Positions 18,569 through 27,764 of a stretch of DNA of 64,000 nt are shown here, in pieces. The DNA comes from Roseiflexus sp. (GTDB lineage Bacteria > Chloroflexota > Chloroflexia > Chloroflexales > Roseiflexaceae), in the NCBI GenBank assembly GCA_017743475.1, contig JAGHYV010000003.1:1-64000 (forward strand), in the 5' to 3' direction. Positions within the stretch are counted from its first letter, which is position 1; the number at the start of each line of letters is the position of its first letter. A program made the translations under genes and the position numbers. Below the pieces are notes generated by a model. It saw nothing but the letters and a program-made list of their open reading frames with translations. It had not been told where the DNA came from and searched no databases.

Positions 18569-19921
18569 TCAGATGATGACTGCCTGCTGGAATTCCTCGT
18601 TCACAGGTATCGTCTGTTCGATGATCCTTGCCGCCCGTGCCGCATGAGCAACGGCGGCCTCACCGTTCGTCAGTTGCGGGTAAATCTGGCTGCTGTTCAC
18701 CAGGTATAGTCCGGCAATATCAGTCGTGAAGGGAGGAATATCGTCCGTACGACCAATTGGGTGGAGCGGTTCGACATACTTTTCGCGTCCGATCCGTATT
18801 GCTGCAATATCTTCACTCCGAAGATCGGGGAACATCTGCCGGAGATAGGCCAAGAACGAGCATTGCAACGCTTCATCGTTCATCTGAGCGAAGAGATTGT
18901 CGGGTGCGACATACTTTGGCAGATAGACCAGGTGATACCCATTGGTGAATTGCCGGTCGATCAGATTAGTGGTTTCGATGACGCCAGTGAACGGAATACG
19001 CTCATCGGTAATGTTGAGCGTGTAGTAAGGCGAGAGAGACCGACGCAGCACCAGGAGCAGGCAGACGATGCCAAGATAGTCTTCCAGCGCGCTCCAGCGC
19101 GCATTGACATCTGCTGCTTCAGGGGGGAGCAATCGCCGCGCAATTGGTGTTTGCAACGTGAGCACCGCGCCATTGCTGGCGATCTCGCCATTGCTCAACC
19201 GCAATCCACATACCTGTCCGTTGCTTATGCGCACCTGCTGTACCGCCACACCGGTGGTAATCCGCCCTCCCCGTGCGATAATCGCTCTCGCCAGCGCATC
19301 GATGAGCATTGCGTAACCGCCTGGAAGGAAGCACATCTTCTCGACTGCGCCGCCCTTCTCGCGGGTATCGGTCGTGCGTACCAGCCGCGACCAGATGTAG
19401 GTCGCCGGTACGTTGTCGAAGGCACCATCAAATTTCGCGCGCAGTAATGGTTTCCAGATATGCTCCACCGTTCGCCTTCCGCTCAGGTTTGTGAGCCATT
19501 CGACCACCGGGATCTGCTCCAGGGCGCGCCAGTCCTTCACCTGGCGTGCACGCAGGATGGTAAGCCCCAGACGGAAACGGTCAATTGGCGATAACGGCGG
19601 GAAACGCAGGAAATCGAGCGCGGTTGACATCGAGTAGAGTTTACCGTTGTGGTAGAACCCCATCGACGTTGTGGACATGCGCAGTTTGCTGCGCAGCCCT
19701 AACTCCTCGAACAGGCGCATCAGCGTGCGGTCACTGCTCAGAATGGCGTGGTAGTAGCGATCTACTTCCAGACCATCCAATTCATCGAAACGGGTGCGCC
19801 CCATGAGACCACCCAGTTCGTGGCTCCGCTCCCAGATTCGCACGCCAATACCGCGTTTGATCAGGTCGTAGCCAAGAGCAAGCCCGAGGATGCCGCCGCC
19901 GACGATGTCGATAATGGGCAT
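18569..19921 (-). CDS. FAD-dependent amine-oxidase/protoporphyrinogen-oxidase-like protein
   Basis: A 450-residue flavoprotein with the dinucleotide-binding start DIVGGGILGLALGYDLIKRG and GGLMGRT, followed by an amine-oxidase-type body and the C-terminal FAD-contacting segment AGLYLVNSSQIYPQLTNGE. Proteins of this type recur in surface polysaccharide loci, but their substrate is generally not established; heme synthesis is unlikely in this context. CAGGAG upstream supports ATG 19921 over the TTG two codons earlier. It heads a three-gene unit with the sugar transferase and Gfo/Idh dehydrogenase, after the terminator at 20052-20076. Confidence 0.75.
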   Translation of the reverse strand: MPIIDIVGGGILGLALGYDLIKRGIGVRIWERSHELGGLMGRTRFDELDGLEVDRYYHAILSSDRTLMRLFEELGLRSKLRMSTTSMGFYHNGKLYSMSTALDFLRFPPLSPIDRFRLGLTILRARQVKDWRALEQIPVVEWLTNLSGRRTVEHIWKPLLRAKFDGAFDNVPATYIWSRLVRTTDTREKGGAVEKMCFLPGGYAMLIDALARAIIARGGRITTGVAVQQVRISNGQVCGLRLSNGEIASNGAVLTLQTPIARRLLPPEAADVNARWSALEDYLGIVCLLLVLRRSLSPYYTLNITDERIPFTGVIETTNLIDRQFTNGYHLVYLPKYVAPDNLFAQMNDEALQCSFLAYLRQMFPDLRSEDIAAIRIGREKYVEPLHPIGRTDDIPPFTTDIAGLYLVNSSQIYPQLTNGEAAVAHAARAARIIEQTIPVNEEFQQAVII

Positions 19922-20051
19922 GATCAAGAACTCCTGTAACTGGAGATTGCCGCCATTGCAACCGTACTGTACCAGCCAGCTCTGAAATCAGAGTGAACGC
20001 AGGAAAGCCGTACATAAACTCTTTGTTAGCAGCATGCCGGTGCAAACAAGA

Positions 20052-20076
20052 ACTGGAGAGCGATATGCTCTCCAGT
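20052..20076 (-). terminator. Terminator after the ACP-to-EamA unit
   Basis: A perfect 10-bp stem (ACTGGAGAGC / GCTCTCCAGT) with a 5-nt loop, followed on the minus strand by TCTTGTTTG. It lies 64 nt past the EamA gene and separates it from the FAD-oxidoreductase unit. Confidence 0.75.
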
Positions 20077-20139
20077 CTGGTGTATCTGTGGAGCAGGGAC
20101 GGGGCACATGAATATGGCTCAGGATGCCTGCACGTCGCT

Positions 20140-20517
20140 TCAACTCCGCGCAACCAGCATAACGCCGATACAAATGATCACCAGCCCGATCCAGCGCATT
20201 GGTGGAACTGATTCATTGAGCAGCAGCCACGACGCCAGCGTGATCAGGACGTAACTGAGGCTGGCGAAGGGATAGACATAACTCAGATCAGCGCGGTTGA
20301 GCGCCAGCAGCCAGAAGAACACGCCGCCAAAGTAGATCGCCAGACCAACGATAATATAGGGCGAAAGGATGATCCGCATGATCAGTGATGGAATCGCGGC
20401 GACGCTGATGTCCAGCGTTCCCAGTTGAGACATGCCGACCTTCAACAGCAGTTGACCGGCGACGCCGGTGACAGTCGGGATCAGGATCAGTATCAGGGTT
20501 AGCATCATGGGGGTCAT
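20140..20517 (-). CDS. Small EamA/ArnE-like membrane transporter subunit
   Basis: A 125-codon membrane protein with four hydrophobic helices, the half-size EamA/SMR-like layout. It ends with SYVYPFASLSYVLITLASWLLLNESVPPMRW, a pattern common in ArnE/ArnF-type undecaprenyl-linked sugar flippase subunits. The ATG at 20517 is preceded by AAAGGA at good spacing; the 27 extra upstream codons in the track ORF look non-coding. It follows the UDP-GlcNAc 2-epimerase closely and precedes a terminator. A role in flipping a lipid-linked sugar is inferred from context; a drug or polyamine exporter is the alternative. Confidence 0.75.
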   Translation of the reverse strand: MTPMMLTLILILIPTVTGVAGQLLLKVGMSQLGTLDISVAAIPSLIMRIILSPYIIVGLAIYFGGVFFWLLALNRADLSYVYPFASLSYVLITLASWLLLNESVPPMRWIGLVIICIGVMLVARS

Positions 20518-20599
20518 CGGTGATCCTTTCGAGGCGCTCTGTTCACGCCGATGAGCCTGTATTTTCGTTGCTTGCATAGTGCTTTCTTTCCTGGGCAAT

Positions 20600-21697
20600 T
20601 CAGGCGATACTTTCTAAAACGTCGATCATTGCCGCCACTGCGCGTTCGCTGGCACCGCTGCGGATCGGCGCTGGCGCTGCACGCAGCCGGGCAAGTGCCT
20701 CTGGTTGCAGCCAATGGCGCGCCCCTGCAAGGATCGACTCACAAGTGTTGCCGATTAGTACATGCCTGCCAGCATCAACCAGATATCGCCACTCAGTCTC
20801 ATTCCGAAGAATAAGCGCTGGCGTTCCCAGTGCGCCAGCTTCCTCTTGCAACCCGCCAGAGTCGGTCAACAGCGCACGCGCCTGTTCGACCAGCCTGAGG
20901 GTGTCGAGGTACCCCAGCGGCTCGCTCACACGAATACTGCGCGGCATCTCAATGCCACAGGTTCGCATCGCGGCGGCAGTACGCGGATGCAGCAGAAAGA
21001 CGATGGTGTGCTCTTCCGCCAGTTCTCCAAGCGCACGGATCATGCCTGGCAGTACGTTGGGGGTGGTATTCTCGCTGCGGTGCAGTGTCAGTACCAGGTA
21101 GTTGCCAGGGGTCACCTCCAGACGTTGCAGGATGGTTGAGCGACGGGCATGCTGCCGGTTGCGTTCGACCGCATCGATAACGCTCGAACCGACCGTCCGG
21201 ATCCGCGCCGGTGGCAACCCTTCCGCCAGCAGGTTGCGTTCAGCCGTTTCATCAGCAGCCAGCAACAACGTCGAGATGTGATCGAGAATGATGCGGTTGA
21301 GTTCTTCGGGCATCTGACGGTTGAAGGATCGCCCGCCTGCCTCCAGGTGCGCGACCGGAATGTTGAGTTTGGCGGCGCAAAGTCCGCCAGCCATTGCAGT
21401 GTTAGTGTCACCCTGCACCAGCACCATATCGGGTCTGGTTGCAAGCAGGATCGGCTCCAACCGCGAGAGCATGCGCGCGGTTTGTTCACCGTGCGATGCC
21501 GAACCGACTGCCAGAGTGTAATCAGGCGCTGGCAGACCCAACTCCTCGAAAAATACTGCGTCCATCTCGAAGGAATAGTGCTGCCCGGAGTGCACCAGGA
21601 TGTGGCGAAATCGTTCACTCAGCAGCGGGATGAGCGGCGAAAGTTTGATGATTTCCGGGCGCGTTCCCAGCACCGTAACCACAGTTCTCATTTTCAT
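20600..21697 (-). CDS. wecB: UDP-N-acetylglucosamine 2-epimerase (non-hydrolysing)
   Basis: Interconverts UDP-GlcNAc and UDP-ManNAc in the cytosol to supply ManNAc-type sugars for surface glycans. The 365-residue GT-B fold protein has VLGTRPEIIKLSPLI, VHSGQHYSFEMD, VQGDTNTAMAGG, the segment HLEAGGRSFNRQMPEELNR and the nucleotide-binding LTDSGGLQEEAGALGTPAL. The usual ERPE-type motif is replaced by NETEWRYL, so a related epimerase such as a 2,3-diacetamido sugar enzyme is possible. Its start overlaps the GT2 stop codon (ATGA), showing translational coupling. Confidence 0.88.
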   Translation of the reverse strand: MKMRTVVTVLGTRPEIIKLSPLIPLLSERFRHILVHSGQHYSFEMDAVFFEELGLPAPDYTLAVGSASHGEQTARMLSRLEPILLATRPDMVLVQGDTNTAMAGGLCAAKLNIPVAHLEAGGRSFNRQMPEELNRIILDHISTLLLAADETAERNLLAEGLPPARIRTVGSSVIDAVERNRQHARRSTILQRLEVTPGNYLVLTLHRSENTTPNVLPGMIRALGELAEEHTIVFLLHPRTAAAMRTCGIEMPRSIRVSEPLGYLDTLRLVEQARALLTDSGGLQEEAGALGTPALILRNETEWRYLVDAGRHVLIGNTCESILAGARHWLQPEALARLRAAPAPIRSGASERAVAAMIDVLESIA

Positions 21698-22446
21698 TTC
21701 ACCCTACCGGTTGTGACCGGTGCAGCATAGAATAAACCTGCCAGCCGTCGCCACAGGATGTGCGCCTGAAAACGCAGATGCGATTTTGTGATACGCCAGA
21801 TTTTCGCTTTCGACTGACCGAATTTGCGCACGTGCAACACCGCCGGGTATTCGACGACGCGGTACCCCGCTAGCAGTGCATTCACTAGAATTTCTGCCAT
21901 GACGACATACCCCTCGAGCGTTGGCGGAACTTGCTCGATGACGCGACGACGGTAGGCACGGTACATTGCGGTGTAGGTATGAATGTGGCGATTTACCAGC
22001 AACCGGTAGATCAGCGATGCGCCCTGGCTGAACAACAGCCGGTAGGCGGGTACGCCTTCCACGCCGCCCTGTGGGTGATACGCCGATGACGTGACAATAT
22101 CGACGTCGGGCGTCATCATGTCGAGCATGGCGGGAATGGTGGTGAAAGGATATGTGCCGTCACTGTCGGTCACTACAATGACTTCACCGTGCGCGTGGGC
22201 GAAACCGGTGCGCAACGCAGCACCAAGGCCGCGATTGCGCTCGTGTCGTACAATCTGCACGTGCTCCCAATCGGCGAAGGCTGCCTTCAGTCGCTCATAG
22301 GTGTCATCAGTGCTGCCATCGTCGACCAGCACTAACTCGAACGAGCCGCGCCGCGCCAGTTCCGGGCGTATCTCATTTAGTTGCGCGTGCATCTGATCGA
22401 TGCTGTCCGACTCGTTGAAGCATGGAATGACCAGTGAAAGATCCAT
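21694..22446 (-). CDS. Family 2 glycosyltransferase (polyprenyl-phosphate sugar synthase type)
   Basis: A 250-residue GT-A enzyme with LSLVIPCFNESDSIDQM at the N terminus, VLVDDGSTDDTY, RNRGLGAALRTGFAHAHGE and the metal-binding VVTDSDGTYPF. The last resembles dolichol/polyprenyl-phosphate mannosyl- or glucosyltransferases. There is no obvious C-terminal membrane pair, so it is the soluble or peripheral form. It sits between the hexapeptide transferase gene (150-nt gap) and wecB (4-nt overlap). It probably makes a lipid-linked monosaccharide donor for the locus; the sugar is unknown. Confidence 0.85.
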   Translation of the reverse strand: MDLSLVIPCFNESDSIDQMHAQLNEIRPELARRGSFELVLVDDGSTDDTYERLKAAFADWEHVQIVRHERNRGLGAALRTGFAHAHGEVIVVTDSDGTYPFTTIPAMLDMMTPDVDIVTSSAYHPQGGVEGVPAYRLLFSQGASLIYRLLVNRHIHTYTAMYRAYRRRVIEQVPPTLEGYVVMAEILVNALLAGYRVVEYPAVLHVRKFGQSKAKIWRITKSHLRFQAHILWRRLAGLFYAAPVTTGRVK

Positions 22447-22595
22447 TCCGGCGCCTTTCTCTATGATCTGTCTGCCAGAGGGAAACGGTTAGCGCCATCT
22501 TTTCTGGCGCTCATGGGATGTGTTGACATATGCATTATGAAAAGCGCTGATGACGAGTTGATGAATGGAATGTCCGGTGAGCTGTGACAATCCCG

Positions 22596-23573
22596 TTACG
22601 TTGCGAGGTCGAGATATTCGATCTGAATCCCGTAGTAGCGCATTAGGAAGATGCGCAGCGCTTGATGGATCGGGTCGCGGCTGCGCGGAGTGCGTCGGCT
22701 GATCAAATCGAGCGGGTAGATCGCTGTTCCGTCAGGCAGTGTCCACTCCGTTCGTGTCACCAGGGCAATAACCCGATCTGCGCGCTGATCGGCGAGGACA
22801 GGCGGATCGGCAGTGGATGGGATGCAGACGATCAAATATCGTGTGCCGCGGTAGCGAAACAGCACCTGTCCATCGCACTGCTCGACACGACGGAGGCGCA
22901 GTTCGCGGCGCAACCCAAGTTCAACAAAGTGGTCGAGGATCTGGCGCGCGGCAGCATCGCGGCGCTGTGGCGACATGGTGCGTTTCAGGCGGTCAATCGT
23001 TGTGAGGGTGCGCGCCGGGAACCCTTCCAGCACGTCGCCGGATGCAACATCCTGCGTGATCACCGATCGCGAATTGACAAAAACGTGATCGCCGATGGTT
23101 ACGCCAGGATGAATAAACACACCAGCTGCGCACCACACATGGTTGCCGATCGTCACAGGGCCGAACCGGACCCAGTATCCTTCGGTGTAAGGAAAGAAGG
23201 AACCGTGGGTGTAGACCATGCAGCGTGCGCCGAGTGCGGAGTAGTCGCCAATCTGGACGCGCTCATCACAGTTGATCAGCGTTTGTGGGCCAATATACGC
23301 ATGATCGCCGATGATCAGATCTGCTGCGCCGTATGCCAGGACGAAACTGCTCACAATCGAGTAGCGTCCGATGATGACGTCACCATGGCAACTAATGAAT
23401 GTTAGCGCGCGGATTTCGCTTTCGTCACCGATAGCAATGTGATGCGCGGCGATTCCGGCAAACCAGCCGATACGCACATTTCGACCAATGCGGGCGCCAA
23501 GCAGGATGCGCATCAACCAGGGTTTGAACAGCGGTGGCGCAAGTAGGATCAGGGCAACAACCAGCATGGACAT
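22596..23573 (-). CDS. Left-handed beta-helix (hexapeptide) transferase with C-terminal extension
   Basis: After one N-terminal hydrophobic stretch (about residues 2-20), hexapeptide turns cover about residues 25-205, for example IGDESEIRAL, IIGDHAYIGPQT, IGNHVWCAAGVFIHPGVTIG and VFVNSRSVITQDV. This is the fold of acetyl- and acyltransferases of the maa/NodL/WbbJ kind. A further roughly 120 residues form a non-helical domain containing YRGTRYLIV that I do not recognise. The ATG at 23573 is preferred to the TTG two codons earlier. It lies 42 nt after the deacetylase-like gene. O- or N-acylation of a sugar is inferred from family and neighbours. Confidence 0.75.
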   Translation of the reverse strand: MSMLVVALILLAPPLFKPWLMRILLGARIGRNVRIGWFAGIAAHHIAIGDESEIRALTFISCHGDVIIGRYSIVSSFVLAYGAADLIIGDHAYIGPQTLINCDERVQIGDYSALGARCMVYTHGSFFPYTEGYWVRFGPVTIGNHVWCAAGVFIHPGVTIGDHVFVNSRSVITQDVASGDVLEGFPARTLTTIDRLKRTMSPQRRDAAARQILDHFVELGLRRELRLRRVEQCDGQVLFRYRGTRYLIVCIPSTADPPVLADQRADRVIALVTRTEWTLPDGTAIYPLDLISRRTPRSRDPIHQALRIFLMRYYGIQIEYLDLAT

Positions 23574-23615
23574 AGGCAAACCTGAGCAATCAGACGAAGG
23601 CGCCGATTTGTGCGA

Positions 23616-25127
23616 TTACGAACCGATATCGAAGGCAGTCTCACAGATGTTGGCGAAATCGACGCTCGCTGCAAGCAGGCGCTGATACCGATCCCGCCAG
23701 TGATCGGCAATCGCAGCTGGCGTCGCTATCCAGAAATCTCCGCGTGCGACCAGGTATTCCCACAGATGCCGAACAGTCGCCGACCATCCCGGAAAGAGAG
23801 CTTCATCAAACACATAGTCGTGGACGTTGACCAGCAACAACCCGCCCTGCGCAGCGGTCTGATCAGCAAGGGCGCGCAACACTTCATTGGGCGAACCCGG
23901 ATTTGCCGTGCGCTTTAGAAAGAGTTGACTGTCCATCCAGCACGTCGGCAATTGCAGCGTGCGTAGTTCGCGCCGTTCGACTTGCAGCAGCGGGAAGTAG
24001 GGCCAGCACGATCCACGCCGCCAGCCGATATACCGGTCATGGGTCAGCGATGCGTCATATGCGAACCCGAGTTGCTCGTGGATCGCCAAGGTCACTTCAG
24101 GATTGGCGGGGTCCAGATGCCAGTAATGATGTCGGTTGCCTACGACTGGGACGCCAGCGACTTCTTCCAGCAGGCGTTTTTCGCGTGCAAACTGTTCAAT
24201 ACTGGCGTGTGCGTGGTAACTGCTGTGCAACCCGATTTCACAGCCAGCTTCGATCAGGGTGCGAAACAGTTGACGGAAGTGTGGCGCGCGGATGTCATAG
24301 AACGAATCAGGGGTTCCCAGCACATATTCGTGCAATGATCCCCGACGAGCCACAAAGTAGAATACCGATGGTGTGTTGAAGGTGCGTTCCAGCGACAGCC
24401 ATGAGTCGAACTGCCAGTGATGGCGTTTGCCGGTCAGCACATCTAGCGCTGCTGGCAGTCCGCGTACTCCCTGGCGCATCACCACTCGCAGCGGTTCCAG
24501 CCAACGCACAACTTCCGGGTAGTCCACATCGTGGCTCAGGGCAGCTGCGGCGCGCTTTCCGTGAGGCCAGCGTGGTTCGCCGGGAGGAATGCCGGCTTCA
24601 CCGATCAGTTGCTCAAAACGGGCGCCGATCCCTGATGCCAGGCCTTTCCGTAGAGTCTGATCTTCCAGATATGGCGTTCCAGTGAGATCGACATGTCCAT
24701 GGCGATTCTTCGGGAAATGCGTCTCTTCCTGACCGGTGAGCAACCAGAAGACATCGAACACAATATCGCGGTGGATGATCAAACGTCCTGCTTCGTTCGT
24801 GATCAATCGATCATTCTCGTGCTCACTGGCGTACACCGGGTAAACGAACCCATCCACCGACCTAGTGCCTGCAAGGCGTAGGAGTGTCCGGCGTTCCCAG
24901 TGGTGCGGCATTGCCCGAATGACGATTCGCGCGTGCGGTGCGCGCTGAGGATTAGGAGTATACGCAATATCACACGGTTTATTGCAAGCGCATGTGCGCC
25001 ACGAATATCCCATGCCGGTCAACAGATAGCGCCAGGTCCACACGATCTCCGGAGCGAAGGAATCGTCGAGCAACGGATCGATTGCGATGGTGAGCAGTTG
25101 CATACAGTTTTCTATGTCGAGGTGCAC
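23616..25127 (-). CDS. Polysaccharide-deacetylase-like protein
   Basis: A 503-residue protein whose second half has NodB-type signatures: AAALSHDVDYPEVVRWLE (catalytic/metal Asp pair) and GLHSSYHAHASIEQF (the HxxxH metal motif), then GNRHHYWHL. The N-terminal 190 residues are a separate domain seen in long exopolysaccharide-linked members. The start is GTG at 25127, nine nt after the ligase stop; an ATG at 25103 is the alternative. No signal peptide is visible, so it may act in the cytosol on a lipid- or nucleotide-linked precursor. It sits between the AMP-ligase and hexapeptide transferase genes. Confidence 0.78.
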   Translation of the reverse strand: MHLDIENCMQLLTIAIDPLLDDSFAPEIVWTWRYLLTGMGYSWRTCACNKPCDIAYTPNPQRAPHARIVIRAMPHHWERRTLLRLAGTRSVDGFVYPVYASEHENDRLITNEAGRLIIHRDIVFDVFWLLTGQEETHFPKNRHGHVDLTGTPYLEDQTLRKGLASGIGARFEQLIGEAGIPPGEPRWPHGKRAAAALSHDVDYPEVVRWLEPLRVVMRQGVRGLPAALDVLTGKRHHWQFDSWLSLERTFNTPSVFYFVARRGSLHEYVLGTPDSFYDIRAPHFRQLFRTLIEAGCEIGLHSSYHAHASIEQFAREKRLLEEVAGVPVVGNRHHYWHLDPANPEVTLAIHEQLGFAYDASLTHDRYIGWRRGSCWPYFPLLQVERRELRTLQLPTCWMDSQLFLKRTANPGSPNEVLRALADQTAAQGGLLLVNVHDYVFDEALFPGWSATVRHLWEYLVARGDFWIATPAAIADHWRDRYQRLLAASVDFANICETAFDIGS

Positions 25128-25135
25128 TGATCACA

Positions 25136-26479
25136 TTAGGCGCGACGCATCTTCTTGAAGCGCGCACTGAACTGATCACCCCCAGCAATTGTGATCTTGA
25201 CCGGCACTTTGAACGGTTCCAGGCGCTCGCGGCACCAGGAACGCACCCGTTTCTTGAGCGAATCAAGGTCTTCGGGTTCAATAAGGTTCACCCGTACAGC
25301 AACCATCTGCCCCGTGATCGGGTTCTTCTCACCGTACACTGTTACATCCCGTACATTCGGCATCTGCATGATCACGCTTTCGACCTCTGCCGGATAGACC
25401 TTCTGTCCTCCGACATTGATGATCTCGGTGCGGCGTCCTAGGATGCGGATGTATTCGCCATCGACTTCGACCATGTCCTGGGTGTTCATCCAGCCCTCCT
25501 CGTCAAACGGACTGGGCGCATTCAAGTATCCAAGCATCGCGGATTTTGCGCGCACGAAGAGGACTCCATCCACCACCTTCGTCTCGAACCCTTCGCCGCC
25601 GACCTTGACCCACAGCGAGCCGTCATCGCGCGACTTCGAGCGGAGGATGCCGAGTTCGGAGAGTCCATAGGTCTGCTGGAGGCGCACACCGGGGAACGCT
25701 TTGCGCACGCGCAAGAGCGTCGTTTCGGGCATCACTTCGGTGCCGTAGGTGATCAACTTCAGCGATGAGAGATCGTAGCGCCGATACGCCTCTGACATCA
25801 GCATCAGGTTGAGAAATGTCGGCGAGGTCGGCAGCAGTTCTACGCGATACTGCTCGATAGCAGCGCAGACCTCATCCGGGTCACGGCTGCGCACTGAGAC
25901 TGCGGTTCCGCCGTTCGACAGGGTGTAAAAGAGGGTATTGATACCGCCGATGTGGTCGAGCAGCAGGAAGGTCAGCGTCACTTGGCGATGGCGCGGCGTT
26001 TTGAACTTCTCCAGCAGCGGCACGAAATCGTGCAATGCCGCCTTGCTCTTGCCGGTCGAACCGGATGAGAAGAGAACGAGACCGGGATGCCCACGCGCGA
26101 TGAGGGTGCGGGTCAATTCATGGGTGACCGGAATGCTGCGACGCTCGATCTGCCAGCTATCATCGGCATCGAAACTGACGACCGTCTGCACTTCGGCGAT
26201 CGACAGAAACTCTTCGCGGTGCACTGCAACCGACGCTGTTAGGGGAACAACAATGGCGTTACGCTCAATTAGCGCCAGCAGGAGTGAGATCGCGCCAGGT
26301 GAATAATCGCCTTCGATGCTCACGACCTGCCCCTCGGCGATACCCGCGTCATCGAGCGCTTTGCACCAGTGCGCAATCCGGTCGATCAACTCGCCATAGG
26401 AAACCGACGTTCCCTGCCAGACGACTGCAGTGGTATCACGCGCCTGCGCCATCCGTTCTATCAGCCATTCGATAGCCAC
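25136..26479 (-). CDS. AMP-dependent acyl-CoA/ACP ligase-like enzyme
   Basis: An ANL-superfamily adenylating enzyme. The P-loop motif VLFSSGSTGKSKAAL, the A5 motif QTYGLSELGI and the A7/A8 hinge NTQDMVEVDGEYIRILGRRT are followed by INVGGQKVYPAEVE. Two features are unusual: at 447 residues it is shorter than most acyl-CoA synthetases (about 500-560), and the distal C-terminal lysine motif appears as SARFKKMRRA. A strong AAGGAGG supports the GTG start. It lies between the SDR gene and the deacetylase gene. With an ACP gene two steps upstream, loading an acyl group onto that ACP is the simplest role (inference). Confidence 0.82.
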   Translation of the reverse strand: MAIEWLIERMAQARDTTAVVWQGTSVSYGELIDRIAHWCKALDDAGIAEGQVVSIEGDYSPGAISLLLALIERNAIVVPLTASVAVHREEFLSIAEVQTVVSFDADDSWQIERRSIPVTHELTRTLIARGHPGLVLFSSGSTGKSKAALHDFVPLLEKFKTPRHRQVTLTFLLLDHIGGINTLFYTLSNGGTAVSVRSRDPDEVCAAIEQYRVELLPTSPTFLNLMLMSEAYRRYDLSSLKLITYGTEVMPETTLLRVRKAFPGVRLQQTYGLSELGILRSKSRDDGSLWVKVGGEGFETKVVDGVLFVRAKSAMLGYLNAPSPFDEEGWMNTQDMVEVDGEYIRILGRRTEIINVGGQKVYPAEVESVIMQMPNVRDVTVYGEKNPITGQMVAVRVNLIEPEDLDSLKKRVRSWCRERLEPFKVPVKITIAGGDQFSARFKKMRRA

Positions 26480-26508
26480 GTTCGCCTCCTTGGAAGAAAT
26501 GCGGCGGT

Positions 26509-27216
26509 TCAGGAAACGCCGCCGAGGTAGATCACCTGACCCGTAACATAGTCGCTTTCGGGACGCACAAAGAAGTCGATGACATTCGCCACATCTTCAA
26601 AGCGACCTAACCGTCGGATCGCCAGGCTATCAATAATCTTCTGGATCTTCTCCGCTGGCACGCCACGAATGAGGTCGGTCTCGATTGGCGTCGGACCGAC
26701 AGCATTGACGGTAATGCCGAGAGGTCCGAATTCGCGCGCCAGGATGCGGGTCAACATTTCGACGGCGCTCTTGGAAGCAGCGTACAGCGCCTCTCCTTCC
26801 AGACGCAAGGGAACGGCGACTGTGCTCAGGTTGACGATCCGACCGAAGCGCCGCCGCTGCATTAATCGCGCCGCTTCACGACACACGAGGAAGACACCAC
26901 GTACATTCGTGTTGAAGATTCGATCCACTGAGGCAAGTGGCGTGAGAAGAGAATGGTTCATTGCCGCGACGCCAGCATTGTTGATCACAATATCGAGCCG
27001 CCCATGACGCCGCCCGATAGCGGTCATCATCGCTTTGACCTGCGCCTCGTCGGCGACATCCGCCAGATGATGGGTGTACCCTTCCAGCGACCAGTCGGGC
27101 GGTTCTCGACTGCATCCTTCGACCAGCGCGCCGTTGCGAACGAATCGTTCCGCCAGGAAGCGCCCAATGCCCTTCCGCGCGCCGGTGATCAGCACCACCT
27201 GTTGTTCGGTTGTCAT
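26509..27216 (-). CDS. Short-chain dehydrogenase/reductase (FabG-like)
   Basis: A 235-residue classical SDR with VLITGARKGIGRFLAERF (cofactor glycine motif), IVINNAGVAA, the serine region IVNLSTVAVPL, catalytic YAASK and the C-terminal segment FVRPESDYVTGQVIYLGG. This resembles 3-oxoacyl-ACP reductases. It sits between the ACP and ligase genes with small gaps, so reduction of an ACP-bound acyl intermediate is the favoured role. Sugar-nucleotide reductases share the fold and cannot be excluded. Confidence 0.88.
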   Translation of the reverse strand: MTTEQQVVLITGARKGIGRFLAERFVRNGALVEGCSREPPDWSLEGYTHHLADVADEAQVKAMMTAIGRRHGRLDIVINNAGVAAMNHSLLTPLASVDRIFNTNVRGVFLVCREAARLMQRRRFGRIVNLSTVAVPLRLEGEALYAASKSAVEMLTRILAREFGPLGITVNAVGPTPIETDLIRGVPAEKIQKIIDSLAIRRLGRFEDVANVIDFFVRPESDYVTGQVIYLGGVS

Positions 27217-27227
27217 CGCTCTCTTTC

Positions 27228-27551
27228 TCAGGCATTGCGCTGTTCATCGATCAGCGTGCAGATATAGGTCGCCAGCGAACCAACGGTGAGGAAGGGGCTA
27301 TGCTTCTGCGACATTGCGCGTTCATTCGCCAGGGTAAGCGCACTGTCGAACATTTCTTCGATCTTCTGCTCCAGATCGACGATGAGCGTCACCAGACCAA
27401 GGGAGTCCAGCGCAGCGCGACGCCCGATAAGGCAGGTGTCCTCACTCAGGTCGCCATTGGCGTCGATGCCGTTCTGCTCGTACAGGTCGCGCAAACTCGA
27501 GATGATCAACGCAACGATGGTATCGCGGTTCGCGGCGGGTAGGGTCGTCAT
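27228..27551 (-). CDS. Acyl carrier protein
   Basis: A 107-residue carrier protein. The phosphopantetheine serine is in AALDSLGLVTLIVDLEQ, matching the DSLxxV pattern. It is longer than FabF-pathway ACPs (about 80 residues), with an inserted NERAMSQKHSPF segment between helices. AGGAGG gives ideal spacing to the ATG at 27551; the upstream ATG at 27557 would overlap it. It is the first gene of the unit and precedes the SDR by 11 nt. It is likely a dedicated carrier for the acyl group handled by the ligase and reductase rather than the housekeeping ACP. Confidence 0.85.
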   Translation of the reverse strand: MTTLPAANRDTIVALIISSLRDLYEQNGIDANGDLSEDTCLIGRRAALDSLGLVTLIVDLEQKIEEMFDSALTLANERAMSQKHSPFLTVGSLATYICTLIDEQRNA

Positions 27552-27764
27552 CGGCATTCCTCCTGCCTCAATCTGCAAGGTATGCGTCTGAATGTCCGGG
27601 CGAAGCGCGAGTCGATTCGGTTCGTTGCGCAGGCGCCTCGCTAACGGATCTGCTCAGATGCTCGCGCATATGGTAGCAGAACGTTGTGACATGCGAGTAA
27701 ACTGCTCAGGGCAGGAGGTGACATTTTTGCAAGTTTCCGTGTGTGTTGCAAATGACATTGATCT

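Noticed and set aside
22447-22595. Possible gene or promoter in the gap between GT2 and hexapeptide transferase genes
   Set aside because: No ORF with support, no convincing -10/-35 pair and no terminator; treated as an ordinary intercistronic gap.
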